64,000 nt of DNA, taken from Desulforamulus profundi (GTDB lineage: Bacteria; Bacillota_B; Desulfotomaculia; Desulfotomaculales; Desulfotomaculaceae). The notes below the pieces were generated by a model that was not told the origin of the DNA, did no database searches, and was given only the letters and a program-made list of their open reading frames with translations. The stretch covers positions 57,414-121,413 of the forward strand of contig NZ_AWQQ01000054.1 in assembly GCF_002607855.1 (NCBI RefSeq). The letters run 5' to 3'. Every line of letters begins with the position of its first letter. Position 1 is the stretch's first letter. Shown here piece after piece: positions 30,342-39,935 of the stretch. The translations under genes were made by a program, and so were the position numbers.

Positions 30342-31837
30342 TTGTTTAACTTTAAAACAGATTTTTTGAACAACGACCTAAAGAGAGACAACTAACCAGT
30401 CAAGAACAGGAACCCCTAGAGAACGATACAACCTTATCGTGGCCTGGTCTGAATGAGGTAATAGAAGCAGAAACATTTCTATCAAAACCGGAGGAAGATG
30501 AGCAGGAGGAAGTTAACCATTGTGCAGAACCCGGCAGGGACGAGCAAATTCCGACTGAAGCAATCGTATCAGACGAGGTCCCGGTGTTTTACCACCCGGG
30601 CAGAGCATGCGTTGAAAGCATTAACAGGAGAAACGTCCAGGACTGTGAGAATACCCCGGTAACCATCACCGGGCTTACAACCGGAGTAACGGCAAAAATA
30701 CCGGTGGTTCTGGCAGAATTGGCGGTACAGATAAATTTGGCTTCCGTGATTAAGTTACCTGAAAAAGCAATGGGAATAAAAGATATTGGAAAGCGGGTAA
30801 AGCTCACCCAATGCCTGCTTTTGCTTGATCCGGGAGAACAAATTCCTCCTGTGCTTTTTCTGGAGGGCTTTGTTCGTAAAAACATTACTTATGCTTCAAG
30901 GGGCTGTGCCAATGATAAGGGGATATGCGGTGACATTCGCCATTGTGCCGTTGATGTTCCCTTTAACTGCACAACAACAGTTGAATTCATCACAGATCCA
31001 ATACTGCCCATCATTAATACCAGCGCTGAATTTGAATATATTAGAAAACAGGCTTTACCCACCCGTAATTTCGCCGAAAAAGATGAACTGCTTTCCGGTG
31101 ACTTTTCGGAATTTAACCAGGCAACCGAGGAGTTTTACAACGAACTCCCCTACTGTGAATTGGTCAGCAGCAGGATTGTTGAATATGATGAATTTATTAA
31201 CCGCACCCGACCGTGTGGCGACCTTCCCATTGAAGAAATCGAGTTTTCTGTAATAGAGCAAAAAATGGTTATTTTGCTTACTATTAAGGTTCTTCAAAAA
31301 CAACAGGTAAGTATTCCCCCTTTTTCGGATGCACTGCTCAGTGATTTTCAAAGCCAACTGCCTGAAGTTAACAATGAGAGTAAGTTTACAAAAAACCTGT
31401 CGGAAGATGACACAGGCTTAATTGAAGAAGATTCTTTTCCGGAAACCGAGGTCTTCCCCTCTGACCTGCATGATGAAGAAACCGTTGAACCAGAGACACT
31501 GTTCTACAAGGAATACCTACCGTCAGTTGCTGACCCGGGGGTTACAGGTCCGAACCTGAATATCGAAGAAATAACCGAAATGTCCCAGGAGGATTCTACC
31601 CTTCTTACAGATCAGGAAACCGGTGATACCGGCCTTCTCATTGAGGAAACAACTGAAATCCCGCAGGAGGATTCCACCCCTGTCACAGATCAGGAAACCA
31701 TAGGGGTAGGTTTATCGGTTGAAGAAGCAGCTGGTTCAGAAGGTAACCTGCCTGTTATAACGGAATTAAGCGGTTGGAATGATGAACCTCAGGATAAAAC
31801 TGAACCTCTAAGAAATCAATGCCCTTTTAAACGTTAA
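30342..31837 (+). CDS. SPOCS/CsxC-like spore-surface protein with acidic flanks (frameshifted)
   Basis: The central 220 residues belong with the two genes that follow: TAKIPVVLAELAVQINL, KRVKLTQCLLL, LEGFVRKNITY, CGDIRHCAVDVPFNC, LSGDFSEFNQATEEFYNELP and EEIEFSVIEQKMVILLTIKV. This resembles the SPOCS (DUF3794) domain of spore envelope proteins and the clostridial CsxC proteins. One T is missing in a T run near 30366; restored, the gene starts at TTG 30342 after GAGGAGGGAT and gains an acidic N-terminus of about 80 residues. The acidic C-terminus has a roughly 27-residue repeat (IEETTEIPQEDST, TDQET). The acidic tails are absent from its paralogues. Confidence 0.65.
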
Positions 31838-31959
31838 CCTGATCCTTTAAGAAAAATTCAAAAACTATACAAAAATTAGGTTTCAAGTCCAGAAAATGTA
31901 ACCCGAGTCAAGCAAGATGAATATCATGCACTATCAAATTATAAAGGGGGATTACCTGA

Positions 31960-32736
31960 ATGTCCAAAAATGATGTCTTTGATCAATTGCAGGGAGAATT
32001 GGTAAAAAGCAAAAGTCATGCAACGGCAACATGCGTTAATGTTACCGGCGGAACTCAACCGGACTGTGTGAGCACAACCGCTGCCATTACCCAAATAACC
32101 GGTCCCGTAACCGTAAAAATACCGGTGGTGCTGGCCGAACTCACCGTACAGGTCAACATGGACTCCATGATTACCCTGCCTGAACCGGCCCTGGAAATCA
32201 AAAGAATCAAAAAGCGCCTGAAAGTTACCCAGTGCCTGCTGCTGCAGGACACCAACGTACTCTTCTTAAAAGGTTTTGTACGTAAAAATATTGAGTATTC
32301 TACCCGTGGATGTTCCAATGCCGAGGGTGTCTGCGGCGACATCCGCCATTGCACCGTGGATGTTCCTTTTAGCTGCTCAACACCGGTTATCTTTAACGGG
32401 GCTATGCCGGCAACTTTAGGCATCAATACCAGAGATGAGTTTGAATTCTTCCGCAGACAGGATTTACCTGACCGTGAATTTGCCGAAAAAGATTTTCTGC
32501 TTTCCGGTGATTTCTCAGAATTCAACCAAGTCAGCCAGGAATTCTTTAATGAACTGCCCTTCTGCGAATTGATTAGCGCAAGGATTGTTGAGTTTGATGA
32601 ACTGATTAACCGCGTCCGCCCGCACCACAGCAACTTACCTTTTGAAGAAAGAGAATTCAAACAAGTTGAAGAAAAAATGGTTCTCTTTATTACTCTGAAG
32701 ATCTTACAAAATCAGCAGGTGCTTATTCCTAATTGA
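31960..32736 (+). CDS. SPOCS/CsxC-like spore-surface protein (258 aa)
   Basis: A compact single-domain paralogue: VTVKIPVVLAELTVQVN, LPEPALEIKRIKKRLKVTQC, LKGFVRKNIEYSTRGCSN, CGDIRHCTVDVPFSC, LLSGDFSEFNQVSQEFFNEL, and a closing VEEKMVLFITLKILQNQQV. The Cys residues in the middle (C-S-N, CGDIRHC, FSC) are conserved in all three copies and could form disulfides or bind metal. ATG follows AAAGGGGGAT. No signal peptide. By family resemblance it is a spore coat or exosporium-layer protein; not shown here. Confidence 0.65.
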   Translation: MSKNDVFDQLQGELVKSKSHATATCVNVTGGTQPDCVSTTAAITQITGPVTVKIPVVLAELTVQVNMDSMITLPEPALEIKRIKKRLKVTQCLLLQDTNVLFLKGFVRKNIEYSTRGCSNAEGVCGDIRHCTVDVPFSCSTPVIFNGAMPATLGINTRDEFEFFRRQDLPDREFAEKDFLLSGDFSEFNQVSQEFFNELPFCELISARIVEFDELINRVRPHHSNLPFEEREFKQVEEKMVLFITLKILQNQQVLIPN

Positions 32737-33115
32737 TCTTCGGCGTTGACATGTCAGAGGTTTTGAAGAAGTTTGTTGAAAAAGAACCTGAATGCACCGA
32801 AAGTTTAAGGATTTCTTAATATCCTGATTTTAGGGAAGTAACCTTGCTCCCCAGGGCATAGGCATTACTTCCTTATTCATTTGTTTAAATTAATTAACAT
32901 TTTATTCATTACCTTCCATATTTTACTGTATATTATTCGATTAAGAGTTAAGGTGACACTTTTTTCCATAAAATTCGAAAATTTTTCTTGACCGGGTTGG
33001 TAGAGAAGGAAATCAAACTCACCTGTTCATCTAATTGGTTTTTTTCCATAAAAAGTAACATAAAAAGTCCGCCTTGAATAACATGCAATAAATTCATTAA
33101 AGGAGGATTGATACA
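32737..33115. other. Intergenic region between two SPOCS-like genes
   Basis: No gene. GGAAGTAA (32834-32841) and TTACTTCC (32865-32872) can form a hairpin with a modest T-rich tail and may terminate the preceding gene. Two copies of TTTTTCCATAAAA occur near 32962 and 33045. An AAAGGAGG site for the next gene is at the right edge. Confidence 0.4.
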
Positions 33116-33874
33116 ATGTCAGGATGCTTTCCCCCACCCAAACCAAAGAGAGTCTTTACCGGCGGGGTCCAACCCGAATGTCCCAATGTAACAGTACCGA
33201 TTATGGGATTGGCAACCGGCGCCACAGTAAAAATACCGGTTATACTGGCGGAATTTACCGTTCAGGTAAATGTGAACTCAACCATTACTCTCCCGGAACC
33301 GGCTTTGGAAATCAAGAACATCAAAAAACGGGTTAAAATAACCCAATGCCTGCTGCTGCAGGATCCCATGCAGCCGGCCGGACCCACCGTGCTGTCCCTG
33401 AAAGGATTTGTGCGTAAAAACATTGATTATTCCACCCGCCTTTGCTCCAATACAGAGGGTGTTTGCGGGGACATTCGTCATTGCACCGTCGACGTTCCCT
33501 TCAGCTGCACAACGCCCGTTACCTTTAACGGGGCTTTACCGGCAACCATCATGACCAATACCGTGGAAGAGTTTGAATTCTTCCGCCGGCAACCGCTTGC
33601 CGGCCCCGGCTTCGCAGAAAAGGATCAATTATTGTCAGGGGATTTATCCGAGTTTAACCAGATAACCCAGGAATTTTTTAATGAACTTCCCTTCTGTGAA
33701 TTGATCAGTGCCAGAATTGTTGAATTTGATGAGTATCTCAATCGTACCCGCCCCAAAACCGCTACCCTGCCCTTTGAAGAGAGGGAATTCAGGCAAGTGG
33801 AAGAAAAAATGGTTATCTTTATTACCCTCAAAGTCCTGCAAAACCAGCAGGTGGAAATCCCGGCAAGCATTTAA
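33116..33874 (+). CDS. SPOCS/CsxC-like spore-surface protein (252 aa)
   Basis: The third and closest pair-mate of the 31960 gene: TVKIPVILAEFTVQVNV, ITLPEPALEIKNIKKRVKIT, LKGFVRKNIDYSTRLCSN, CGDIRHCTVDVPFSC, LLSGDLSEFNQITQEFFNEL. It differs in a slightly longer loop (PMQPAGPTV). ATG follows AAAGGAGGATTGATAC. Strong similarity over the full length shows recent tandem duplication, while the linker DNA between copies has diverged. Confidence 0.65.
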   Translation: MSGCFPPPKPKRVFTGGVQPECPNVTVPIMGLATGATVKIPVILAEFTVQVNVNSTITLPEPALEIKNIKKRVKITQCLLLQDPMQPAGPTVLSLKGFVRKNIDYSTRLCSNTEGVCGDIRHCTVDVPFSCTTPVTFNGALPATIMTNTVEEFEFFRRQPLAGPGFAEKDQLLSGDLSEFNQITQEFFNELPFCELISARIVEFDEYLNRTRPKTATLPFEEREFRQVEEKMVIFITLKVLQNQQVEIPASI

Positions 33875-33893
33875 CGGGCACAGAATGCAAGAA

Positions 33894-33924
33894 CACACTC
33901 GAAATTTATTTCGGGTGTTTTTTC
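33894..33924 (+). terminator. Terminator after the third SPOCS-like gene
   Basis: ACACTCGAAA pairs with TTTCGGGTGT (one G-T pair, TTTA loop) and is followed by TTTTTT. It starts 20 bases after the stop. Confidence 0.8.
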
Positions 33925-33996
33925 TTGTGGAAAAAAGTAACCGAATTCCCACCAGTGGAATAAATTAACAACAAATGTAATAAAGGAGGTAAGCTG

Positions 33997-35501
33997 ATGA
34001 ACCAAAAGGAGTTTAAACAGTACATCAAAACCATGGTTAACTCCATGCTGGAAAAAATACCCAGTTATTCCGAAGAAGAACTGGCAGAGTATTTCAGCGA
34101 AGGTTTTTCGGATGATTACTCTGAAGATTTTCCGGAAGATTTCGACCAGGACATCCCCGATGACATGATTGAAGAATTGGCAAACGACCTGGCCAGGTGG
34201 AAGAAACCTTTGGTTTTGGTAAGGACTGGGGGAATACCGCTGATTGGGGAAACCTGATTGACTGGGCCGGTATGAATGAAGATCTTGACGGTTACGGCAG
34301 CAGCGGCGTGTGTGACTTTAAGGATCCCTGTCATAAGCCCCACCATAAACCGCATCTTAAACCGCACCATAAACACCACTGCCATGATGATAAGCTGCTT
34401 AAATGCTTTATTTTCACCTGTCTAAAGCTAAAGCTCATTCTGTGCTTGCTGAAAAACAACAAATTTTGTCTCAGGGAAATTAAGAAAGAAATTGCTCTTC
34501 TTGAGAAAGCAATTTTCAGTCCCACCTTTGGTTTAAAGGAAATCAAAAGAGAAATCAGGCGTATCGAATGCGGTATTTTCAGTCCCACCTTCGGATTGCC
34601 GGAAATTAAGAGGGAAGTAAGAAACATTGAACTGGGTGTTTTCAGCCCCACCTTCGGCCTGCCGGAAATAAAGTCGGAGGTTTCGCTGATTGAAACCATT
34701 GTGGCCGGCATTGCTGACGAGATTGACAGTCCGACCTTCGGTCTGGTAGAAATTAAATCCGAGGTATCGGAAATCCTGGCCATTGTCAGCAATCTGAATG
34801 TTGTTGTCCCGACTCTTCTGCTGGTGGACATTAAATCCGAAGTCTCCGCCATTGAATCGGCTGTCTTCAGCGAAACCTTCGGCCTGGCAGAAATTAAGTC
34901 CGAGATTTCTGAAATCCTGGCAATTGTAACCAACCTCGACTTCACCCTGTTCTCTGACATTAAGTCCGAAGTATCCACCATCGAGTCTGCTGTCTTCAGT
35001 GAAACCTTCGGTTTAGAAGAGATCAAGTCTGAGGTATCCGAAATCTTCGGCGCTGTCTTCAGCCCAACTTTCGGCTTAGAGGAAATTAAATCCGAGGTAT
35101 CGACACTCCTGTTTGAATTTGAGCAATTTGCAAGCGCACAGGGATTCTCCACAAACCTGACCACCGGCCCCTTCCTTGCATCTGCTACCGAGGATAATGC
35201 CGAAGTTAAAGCATTTAATGCCACCGCAACATTCCAAAGCGTAACGTTTGAAGTATTTGATATAGGCACCTGTCCTATTTCACTTGTTAACTCTGTTGCA
35301 TTCTTAGATATCACTCCCTGCTGCGGAGCCAGTGCTTTTTTTGTAATTAATCCTCTTCTTACAGAAACGAACTTAATCCTTAACGCCCAAACCAGCTCCA
35401 CCTTTGGCATCTTCCTTTATGCTGCAACAAGGGCACTCTTAGTTAAACAAACAGAGTTCTTCTCTGCAGACTTCCTGCCTCTGGGTACCATCTGCGTATA
35501 A
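33997..35501 (+). CDS. SPTFGL-EIKSEV repeat protein with His-rich segment (frameshifted)
   Basis: Unknown family. An acidic N-terminus of about 65 residues is in one frame and the rest in another; one missing base near 34195 joins them (ANDLAR then EETFGFGKDWGN), and only the first part has a ribosome site (AAAGGAGG). Next come a His/Lys/Pro-rich stretch (about ten His in 20 residues), a hydrophobic helix (KCFIFTCLKLKLILCLL), ten EIKxEV repeats mostly introduced by F-SPTFGL or F-SETFGL, and a beta-rich C-terminal domain starting TTGPF. The repeats predict helices broken by turn motifs, giving a rod. A GT2-TPR gene pair follows downstream. Confidence 0.6.
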
Positions 35502-35515
35502 TCCATCGTCTCCCG

Positions 35516-35549
35516 GTGCCGGCAACCTGTTGCCGGCACTTTGCTTTTT
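35516..35549 (+). terminator. Terminator after the first SPTFGL-repeat gene
   Basis: GTGCCGGCAAC (35516-35526) is followed two bases later by its exact inverse GTTGCCGGCAC (35529-35539), then TTTGCTTTTT. Confidence 0.9.
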
Positions 35550-35609
35550 AGCCAATTTTATTTTTATGCTTACCTCTACAAAAAATCATCTTTCCCTGGC
35601 ACTTTAGTA

Positions 35610-35636
35610 ACAATTATCATCCCTTGTCATATTATG
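35610..35636 (+). promoter_or_regulatory. Sigma-K-like promoter upstream of 35668
   Basis: AC at 35610-35611, 16 bases, then CATATTATG, which differs from CATANNNTA in the final base. The GTG start is 31 bases downstream, after AAAGGAGG. Confidence 0.4.
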
Positions 35637-35667
35637 TAAAAGATAATTATTAAAGGAGGTCTTTCTT

Positions 35668-36569
35668 GTGTGGAACTGGGATGACGATGATAATCCCTGG
35701 GGCAAGGATATGGACAAATGTAAGGATAAAACCTGCAGCGGTGACCAATACGATGATTTCGATTTGGACCACGATGCCGTTTTACTGCACAAAATTATCA
35801 AGGCCCTCTGCATTCTGAAGCGGGAGCTTGCAAAATGCGAAGAAATCCTTTGCAATCCCAAGTTTGGTTTGAAAGAAATTAAGCGTGAAGTGAGAAACAT
35901 CGAGCGGGGTGTGTTCAACCCCACCTTTGGCCTTTTAGAAATTAAATCCGAAGTGTCAATGGTGCAAACCATTGTCGGCGGCATCATGGACCAGCTCGAT
36001 AACCCCACCTTTGGTTTAAGTGAAATCAAAGCCGAAGTATCGGAAATCCTGGCCATAGTAAGTAATCTTGTCATCGACTGCCCGGTGGCTCTGCTGTCCG
36101 ATATTAAATCAGAAGTCTCCGCCATTGAGTCTGCGGTCTTCAGCCCCACCTTCGGCCTGCAGGAGATTAAGTCCGAAGTCAGCCAGATCCTGGCCAACCA
36201 GGCTGCCAGCCCCTTCTTGACCACCGGTCCTTTCTTTGTGGATTGTGATGAGATAACCGTCCTGCTGAAGGGTCTCAATAACACAAATGTCGTACAAAGT
36301 GTTACCTTTGTTGTACGTAACCTGACAGACTGCCCGTGTGTTGACTTAATCGAGGTAGGTTTCACAATACCGGCGTGCTGCAGTGAGGATACAGAAGTTG
36401 CCATCCCCGGTACCGGGCAAAGAAATCTCGAAGTAAGGGCCATTACCAGCTCTGCCATCGGCGTCCTGGTTTACCTGGCCACCAAAACCGGCGCACCTTT
36501 CAGCTTGGCAGCAAAGTCAACGAATTTAAACATGCAGAGTGGGTACCCGTCGCTACCTTCTGTACCTAA
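35668..36569 (+). CDS. SPTFGL-EIKSEV repeat protein, shorter paralogue (frameshifted end)
   Basis: The GTG start follows AAAGGAGG. It has an acidic head (MWNWDDDDNPWGKDMDKC), a helix rich in Cys and Leu (KIIKALCILKRELAKCEEIL), five EIKxEV units with NPKFGL, NPTFGL or SPTFGL leaders, and a C-terminal beta domain starting TTGPF like its neighbour. Near 36518 one missing base makes the reading run on; repaired, it ends AKSTEFKHAEWVPVATFCT at 36567-36569, which aligns with the neighbour's end and falls just before a terminator. It lacks the His-rich stretch and the acidic extension. Unknown family; likely a spore-surface rod. Confidence 0.6.
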
Positions 36570-36576
36570 AGCCCCC

Positions 36577-36610
36577 GGTCGGCAACTCCCGGTTGCCGAC
36601 CCTTTCTTTT
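36577..36610 (+). terminator. Terminator after the second SPTFGL-repeat gene
   Basis: GGTCGGCAAC (36577-36586) pairs with GTTGCCGACC (36592-36601), followed by CTTTCTTTT. Its position eight bases after the repaired stop supports that stop. Confidence 0.85.
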
Positions 36611-36611
36611 C

Positions 36612-36639
36612 ACAGTATCCACTCCCCCGACATATACTG
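36612..36639 (+). promoter_or_regulatory. Sigma-K-like promoter upstream of 36667
   Basis: AC at 36612-36613, 17 bases, then CATATACTG (one mismatch to CATANNNTA). The ATG is 27 bases downstream after TGGAGG. It begins right after the preceding terminator, where a new promoter is needed. Confidence 0.45.
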
Positions 36640-36666
36640 GCTTAGAAAAGTGTATGGAGGAAAACC

Positions 36667-38637
36667 ATGATCTCATTGTGCATGATCGTCAAAAACGAGG
36701 AACGCAACCTGGCCAGGTGCCTGAACAGCGCCAAAGACTGTGTGGATGAAATTATTATTGTAGATACCGGCTCCCAGGATAATACCGTAAAAATAGCGGA
36801 GCAGTTTAATGCGAAAATTTACCATTACAATTGGGATGAGGACTTTGCCGCCGCCCGCAATTTCAGCCTCGACAAAGCAGCCGGAGACTGGATCCTCTAT
36901 TTGGATGCCGATGAGGAACTGGAACCCGACTGCTGCGAGCGTTTAAGAAACCTGGCCCGCACGGACCGCTATGAGGCTTATTTTTTCCAGATCATTAATT
37001 TAACGGACGGCAATGACCCCCTGAAGCATATAAACGTGCGCATGTTCCGTAACAAACCGGCGTACCGCTTTGAGGGGAAGCTTCATGAGCAGGTTATCAG
37101 TTCCATATCAGCCGGAGGCAGCACCGCCGCTGTGGTAAACTCCGGCATCAGCATTTTGCACTACGGTTATCTGGCCTCGGAATTTATAGCCAAGAACAAG
37201 GCCGTTCGCAATCACCGCATTAACCAGCGACTGGTAGACAATGACCCGAACAACCCCTTTTACCTGTACAGCCTGGGAGGTTCCTGTGTTAATTTGAATG
37301 ATCTCGAAGGCGCCTTAACTCATTACAAGAAGGCCCTGCAGTACGTTAACCTGCGGGCCATGTACGCCCCCAGCATCTTTATCTCCCTGATCTCCTGCCT
37401 CTTGAAAATGGGACGGTTGGATGAGGTTGTAGAATATATCGAACAATGCAAGGCCAACTACCCGGACTATGTAGATATCTACTTTATTGAGGGAGAGCTT
37501 TACTACCAGTTGGGTCATACCGGGAGAGCCACGGCCTGTTTTGAAAAGTGCCTCAGCCTCGGGGAGCAATCCTCGGGTAAATATACCTCCCGCACCGGGG
37601 TGGGCAGTTTCCTGCCCAATTTTAAACTGGCGGAAATTTATCAAGCCGAAGGTGACTTTAAGAAAGCCCTGCAGTATCAAATCCAGGGGCTAAGACTGAA
37701 GAACACCGACATGAAGAACTATATAACGCTGGCTAAAATCCTTAAGTCCTCCCTGAATGACGGGCGGCAGGTTTACGAAATTTTAAAGGCTAATGTCAAA
37801 CATGCCAATAAGGTTACGGAACAGACCATGCTGGCCCGGATACTCTATGAGATTGAGGAGTATGAACTGGCATGTCAGTTATTTAATGAACTTCCCGGAG
37901 ATAAAACAGACGTCGCTCAATACAAATGCATGACCTTCATTAAGACGGGCCGGTTTCAGGAGGCAAGCCGAACGTTAAAGGATATTCACGAATCCCATTT
38001 ATATGAAACCATTTTAGAAGAGCTGGTCACCGCCCGGTGGACCGCCGGTCCCCCGGTGAATGCCCTGCCCTGCCTGGAACAAAGCACCGCCCTGGACCCT
38101 GAGTATCGCGAGGTGCTGCAAAGCGTCAACGCTTTGTTGTTCAATCGCTCGCCTGCTGTGGAAGTCAATGTCAGCAATTATTATTTTGGCAAAATCCTCA
38201 ATAAGCTCCTGGCCCAAAAGGGGTTTGCAGCGGCCAATAGCCTGTTAACCCGCTGCGGCCTGGCCTCCGCAGAGGCCAAAATTGCTTATCTACTGGAAGA
38301 ACCGGCCAATCAGGACAGGGTTGAAATGGCCGGCAGGCTGGCTTTGCAGGAAATGAAGAAAGGTTCGGTTCACCCGGACTACTATTATGCGCTGGGCAAG
38401 TATTTTTACAACAATGATGAACTGGATACCGCCCAAACCATGCTTCACCGGGCATTGGACATGGTGCCCGCAACAGACCGCTATGAACGCTTGGTAAAGG
38501 AGATCTATAGCAGACAAACTTTGAAAATGGTACAGGCGGCATTGCAGCATTATCCCGATGATCCCAAGTTTAACGGCTGGTTGATTGAACTGCAAAAAAT
38601 TCTGAAAAAGGATACCCGGTTGAAGGGAGTTCATTAA
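36667..38637 (+). CDS. GT2 glycosyltransferase with TPR repeats (656 aa)
   Basis: GT2 motifs: SLCMIVKNEERNLARCL, IVDTGSQDNT, LYLDADEEL (DAD 80-82), VRMFRNKPAYRFEGKLHEQV, ILHYGYLASEF. The TPR-like tail includes FYLYSLGGSCVNLNDLEGAL and YVDIYFIEGELYYQLGHTGR. Same length and layout as the 25831 protein, to which it is a paralogue. The following gene begins on the base after its stop, so they form a two-gene unit that mirrors 25831-27786. The two units bracket the SPOCS-like and SPTFGL genes. Confidence 0.85.
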   Translation: MISLCMIVKNEERNLARCLNSAKDCVDEIIIVDTGSQDNTVKIAEQFNAKIYHYNWDEDFAAARNFSLDKAAGDWILYLDADEELEPDCCERLRNLARTDRYEAYFFQIINLTDGNDPLKHINVRMFRNKPAYRFEGKLHEQVISSISAGGSTAAVVNSGISILHYGYLASEFIAKNKAVRNHRINQRLVDNDPNNPFYLYSLGGSCVNLNDLEGALTHYKKALQYVNLRAMYAPSIFISLISCLLKMGRLDEVVEYIEQCKANYPDYVDIYFIEGELYYQLGHTGRATACFEKCLSLGEQSSGKYTSRTGVGSFLPNFKLAEIYQAEGDFKKALQYQIQGLRLKNTDMKNYITLAKILKSSLNDGRQVYEILKANVKHANKVTEQTMLARILYEIEEYELACQLFNELPGDKTDVAQYKCMTFIKTGRFQEASRTLKDIHESHLYETILEELVTARWTAGPPVNALPCLEQSTALDPEYREVLQSVNALLFNRSPAVEVNVSNYYFGKILNKLLAQKGFAAANSLLTRCGLASAEAKIAYLLEEPANQDRVEMAGRLALQEMKKGSVHPDYYYALGKYFYNNDELDTAQTMLHRALDMVPATDRYERLVKEIYSRQTLKMVQAALQHYPDDPKFNGWLIELQKILKKDTRLKGVH

Positions 38638-39771
38638 ATGCCTAAAACCATCAGCTTGTGCATGATTGCCAAGAATGAAGAGCAGCATATCGCCCGCTGT
38701 ATCAACAGCGCCAAACCCTTTGTGGATCAAATCGTGGTGGTGGACACCGGTTCCACCGATTTCACGGTGGAAATTGCTGAACAACTGGGGGCGGAGGTCT
38801 ACCACCACGTGTGGCAGGATGACTTTGCAATGGCCCGCAATCAATCCCTGGAGTACGCCACCGGGGACTGGATTCTCTTTTTGGACTGCGACGAAGCACT
38901 CCAACCGGAGACCGCTCCTTTGCTCAGGAAAGTGATTGAAAATGAAAATTATCAGGGTTACTGGGTCAATATCACCAATCTGTTTAATGACCAGCCCAGT
39001 ACCAGTTTTACAGGTTTCCGGCTGTTTCGCAACAACCCCCTGCATCGCTTTGAAGTGCCCATTCACGAGCAGATATTGCCCTCGGTGATTCGCAATTCTT
39101 CCCCGGATAAAATTGGTCAATCCAATATCACGATCTACCACTATGGTTATGAAAACGACCCGGCGGTGTATAAAAGTAAAATTGAGCGGAACTTAAGGAT
39201 TCTATATAAGGCCCTGCAGGATTATGGTCAGACCGGTTTTATCCCCTTTTATATCGCCGTTGAACACCAAAAACTGGGAGAATACCGGAAGTCTCTGGAA
39301 TACTACCGGATGTCGCTGCAGAAAACGCCTTTAACGGAATCCTACGCGCCGACCCTGGTTCGCAGTATGGTGTTCTGCATGTTAAACCTTAAACAATACC
39401 AGGAAGGCATTGACTTCGCCGACCGTTATTTACAGGCGTATCCCGATTACACCGACCTGGTGTATTTAAAAGGAGTCATCTATGCCGAACAGGGCAAAAC
39501 TGCCCAGGCCCTGGCCTGCATGAACCGGTGTCTGGCCATGGGTCCACCGCCCATCCGGCTTTTCTCTACGCACGGTATTGCTGACGAAAAACCCAGGGTT
39601 TTAATCAAGAATTTAACGGACAGCTTAATCCAACAGGGAGCGGACGATTTCGCCCGGGGGAAACCTTCCCAGGCTTTTACAGCCCTTGATACTGCGTTTA
39701 GCCAGCTCAAAAAGACACCTTTCCAGGACATCTTTAATAAAATGATAGAAACCAGGCTAGCAGCCTTATAG
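38638..39771 (+). CDS. GT2 glycosyltransferase with short TPR tail (377 aa)
   Basis: GT2 motifs: SLCMIAKNEEQHIARCI, VVDTGSTDFT, FLDCDEAL (DCD 83-85), FRLFRNNPLHRFEVPIHEQI, YHYGYENDPAVYKSKIERNL. The DCD variant of the metal site is shared with the 27786 enzyme, to whose first half it corresponds. Only three or four TPR-like units follow (FYIAVEHQKLGEYRKSLEYY). The ATG abuts the upstream stop; the ribosome site (AAGGGAG) is inside the upstream gene. A good terminator follows. Confidence 0.85.
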   Translation: MPKTISLCMIAKNEEQHIARCINSAKPFVDQIVVVDTGSTDFTVEIAEQLGAEVYHHVWQDDFAMARNQSLEYATGDWILFLDCDEALQPETAPLLRKVIENENYQGYWVNITNLFNDQPSTSFTGFRLFRNNPLHRFEVPIHEQILPSVIRNSSPDKIGQSNITIYHYGYENDPAVYKSKIERNLRILYKALQDYGQTGFIPFYIAVEHQKLGEYRKSLEYYRMSLQKTPLTESYAPTLVRSMVFCMLNLKQYQEGIDFADRYLQAYPDYTDLVYLKGVIYAEQGKTAQALACMNRCLAMGPPPIRLFSTHGIADEKPRVLIKNLTDSLIQQGADDFARGKPSQAFTALDTAFSQLKKTPFQDIFNKMIETRLAAL

Positions 39772-39794
39772 GGTACCCATACCAGACGAAAGAG

Positions 39795-39830
39795 GAAGGA
39801 GCAGTGCCCAGGACTGCTCCTTCTTCTTAT
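39795..39830 (+). terminator. Terminator of the 36667-39771 unit
   Basis: GAAGGAGCAGT pairs with ACTGCTCCTTC across a seven-base loop, followed by TTCTTAT. Confidence 0.8.
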
Positions 39831-39935
39831 ATCAATCTTTATAACCCTCTACCGCCGGAACTTCTTAATCAAGCACCTGACATAATTGACCATGTCCAGG
39901 TCAAAGATGACCTGCTTCCCTGGAGTACGGTTCTG

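Noticed and set aside
34500..35110. Repeats around TTCAGTCCCACCTTCGG that could be taken for CRISPR or DNA-binding iterons
   Set aside because: They are in-frame codons of the SPTFGL unit and vary at synonymous sites.
34331..35410. Long minus-strand open frame opposite the SPTFGL protein
   Set aside because: It is the mirror of a repetitive coding sequence, has no ribosome site, and its codons are Ser/Lys-rich in the way antisense frames are.
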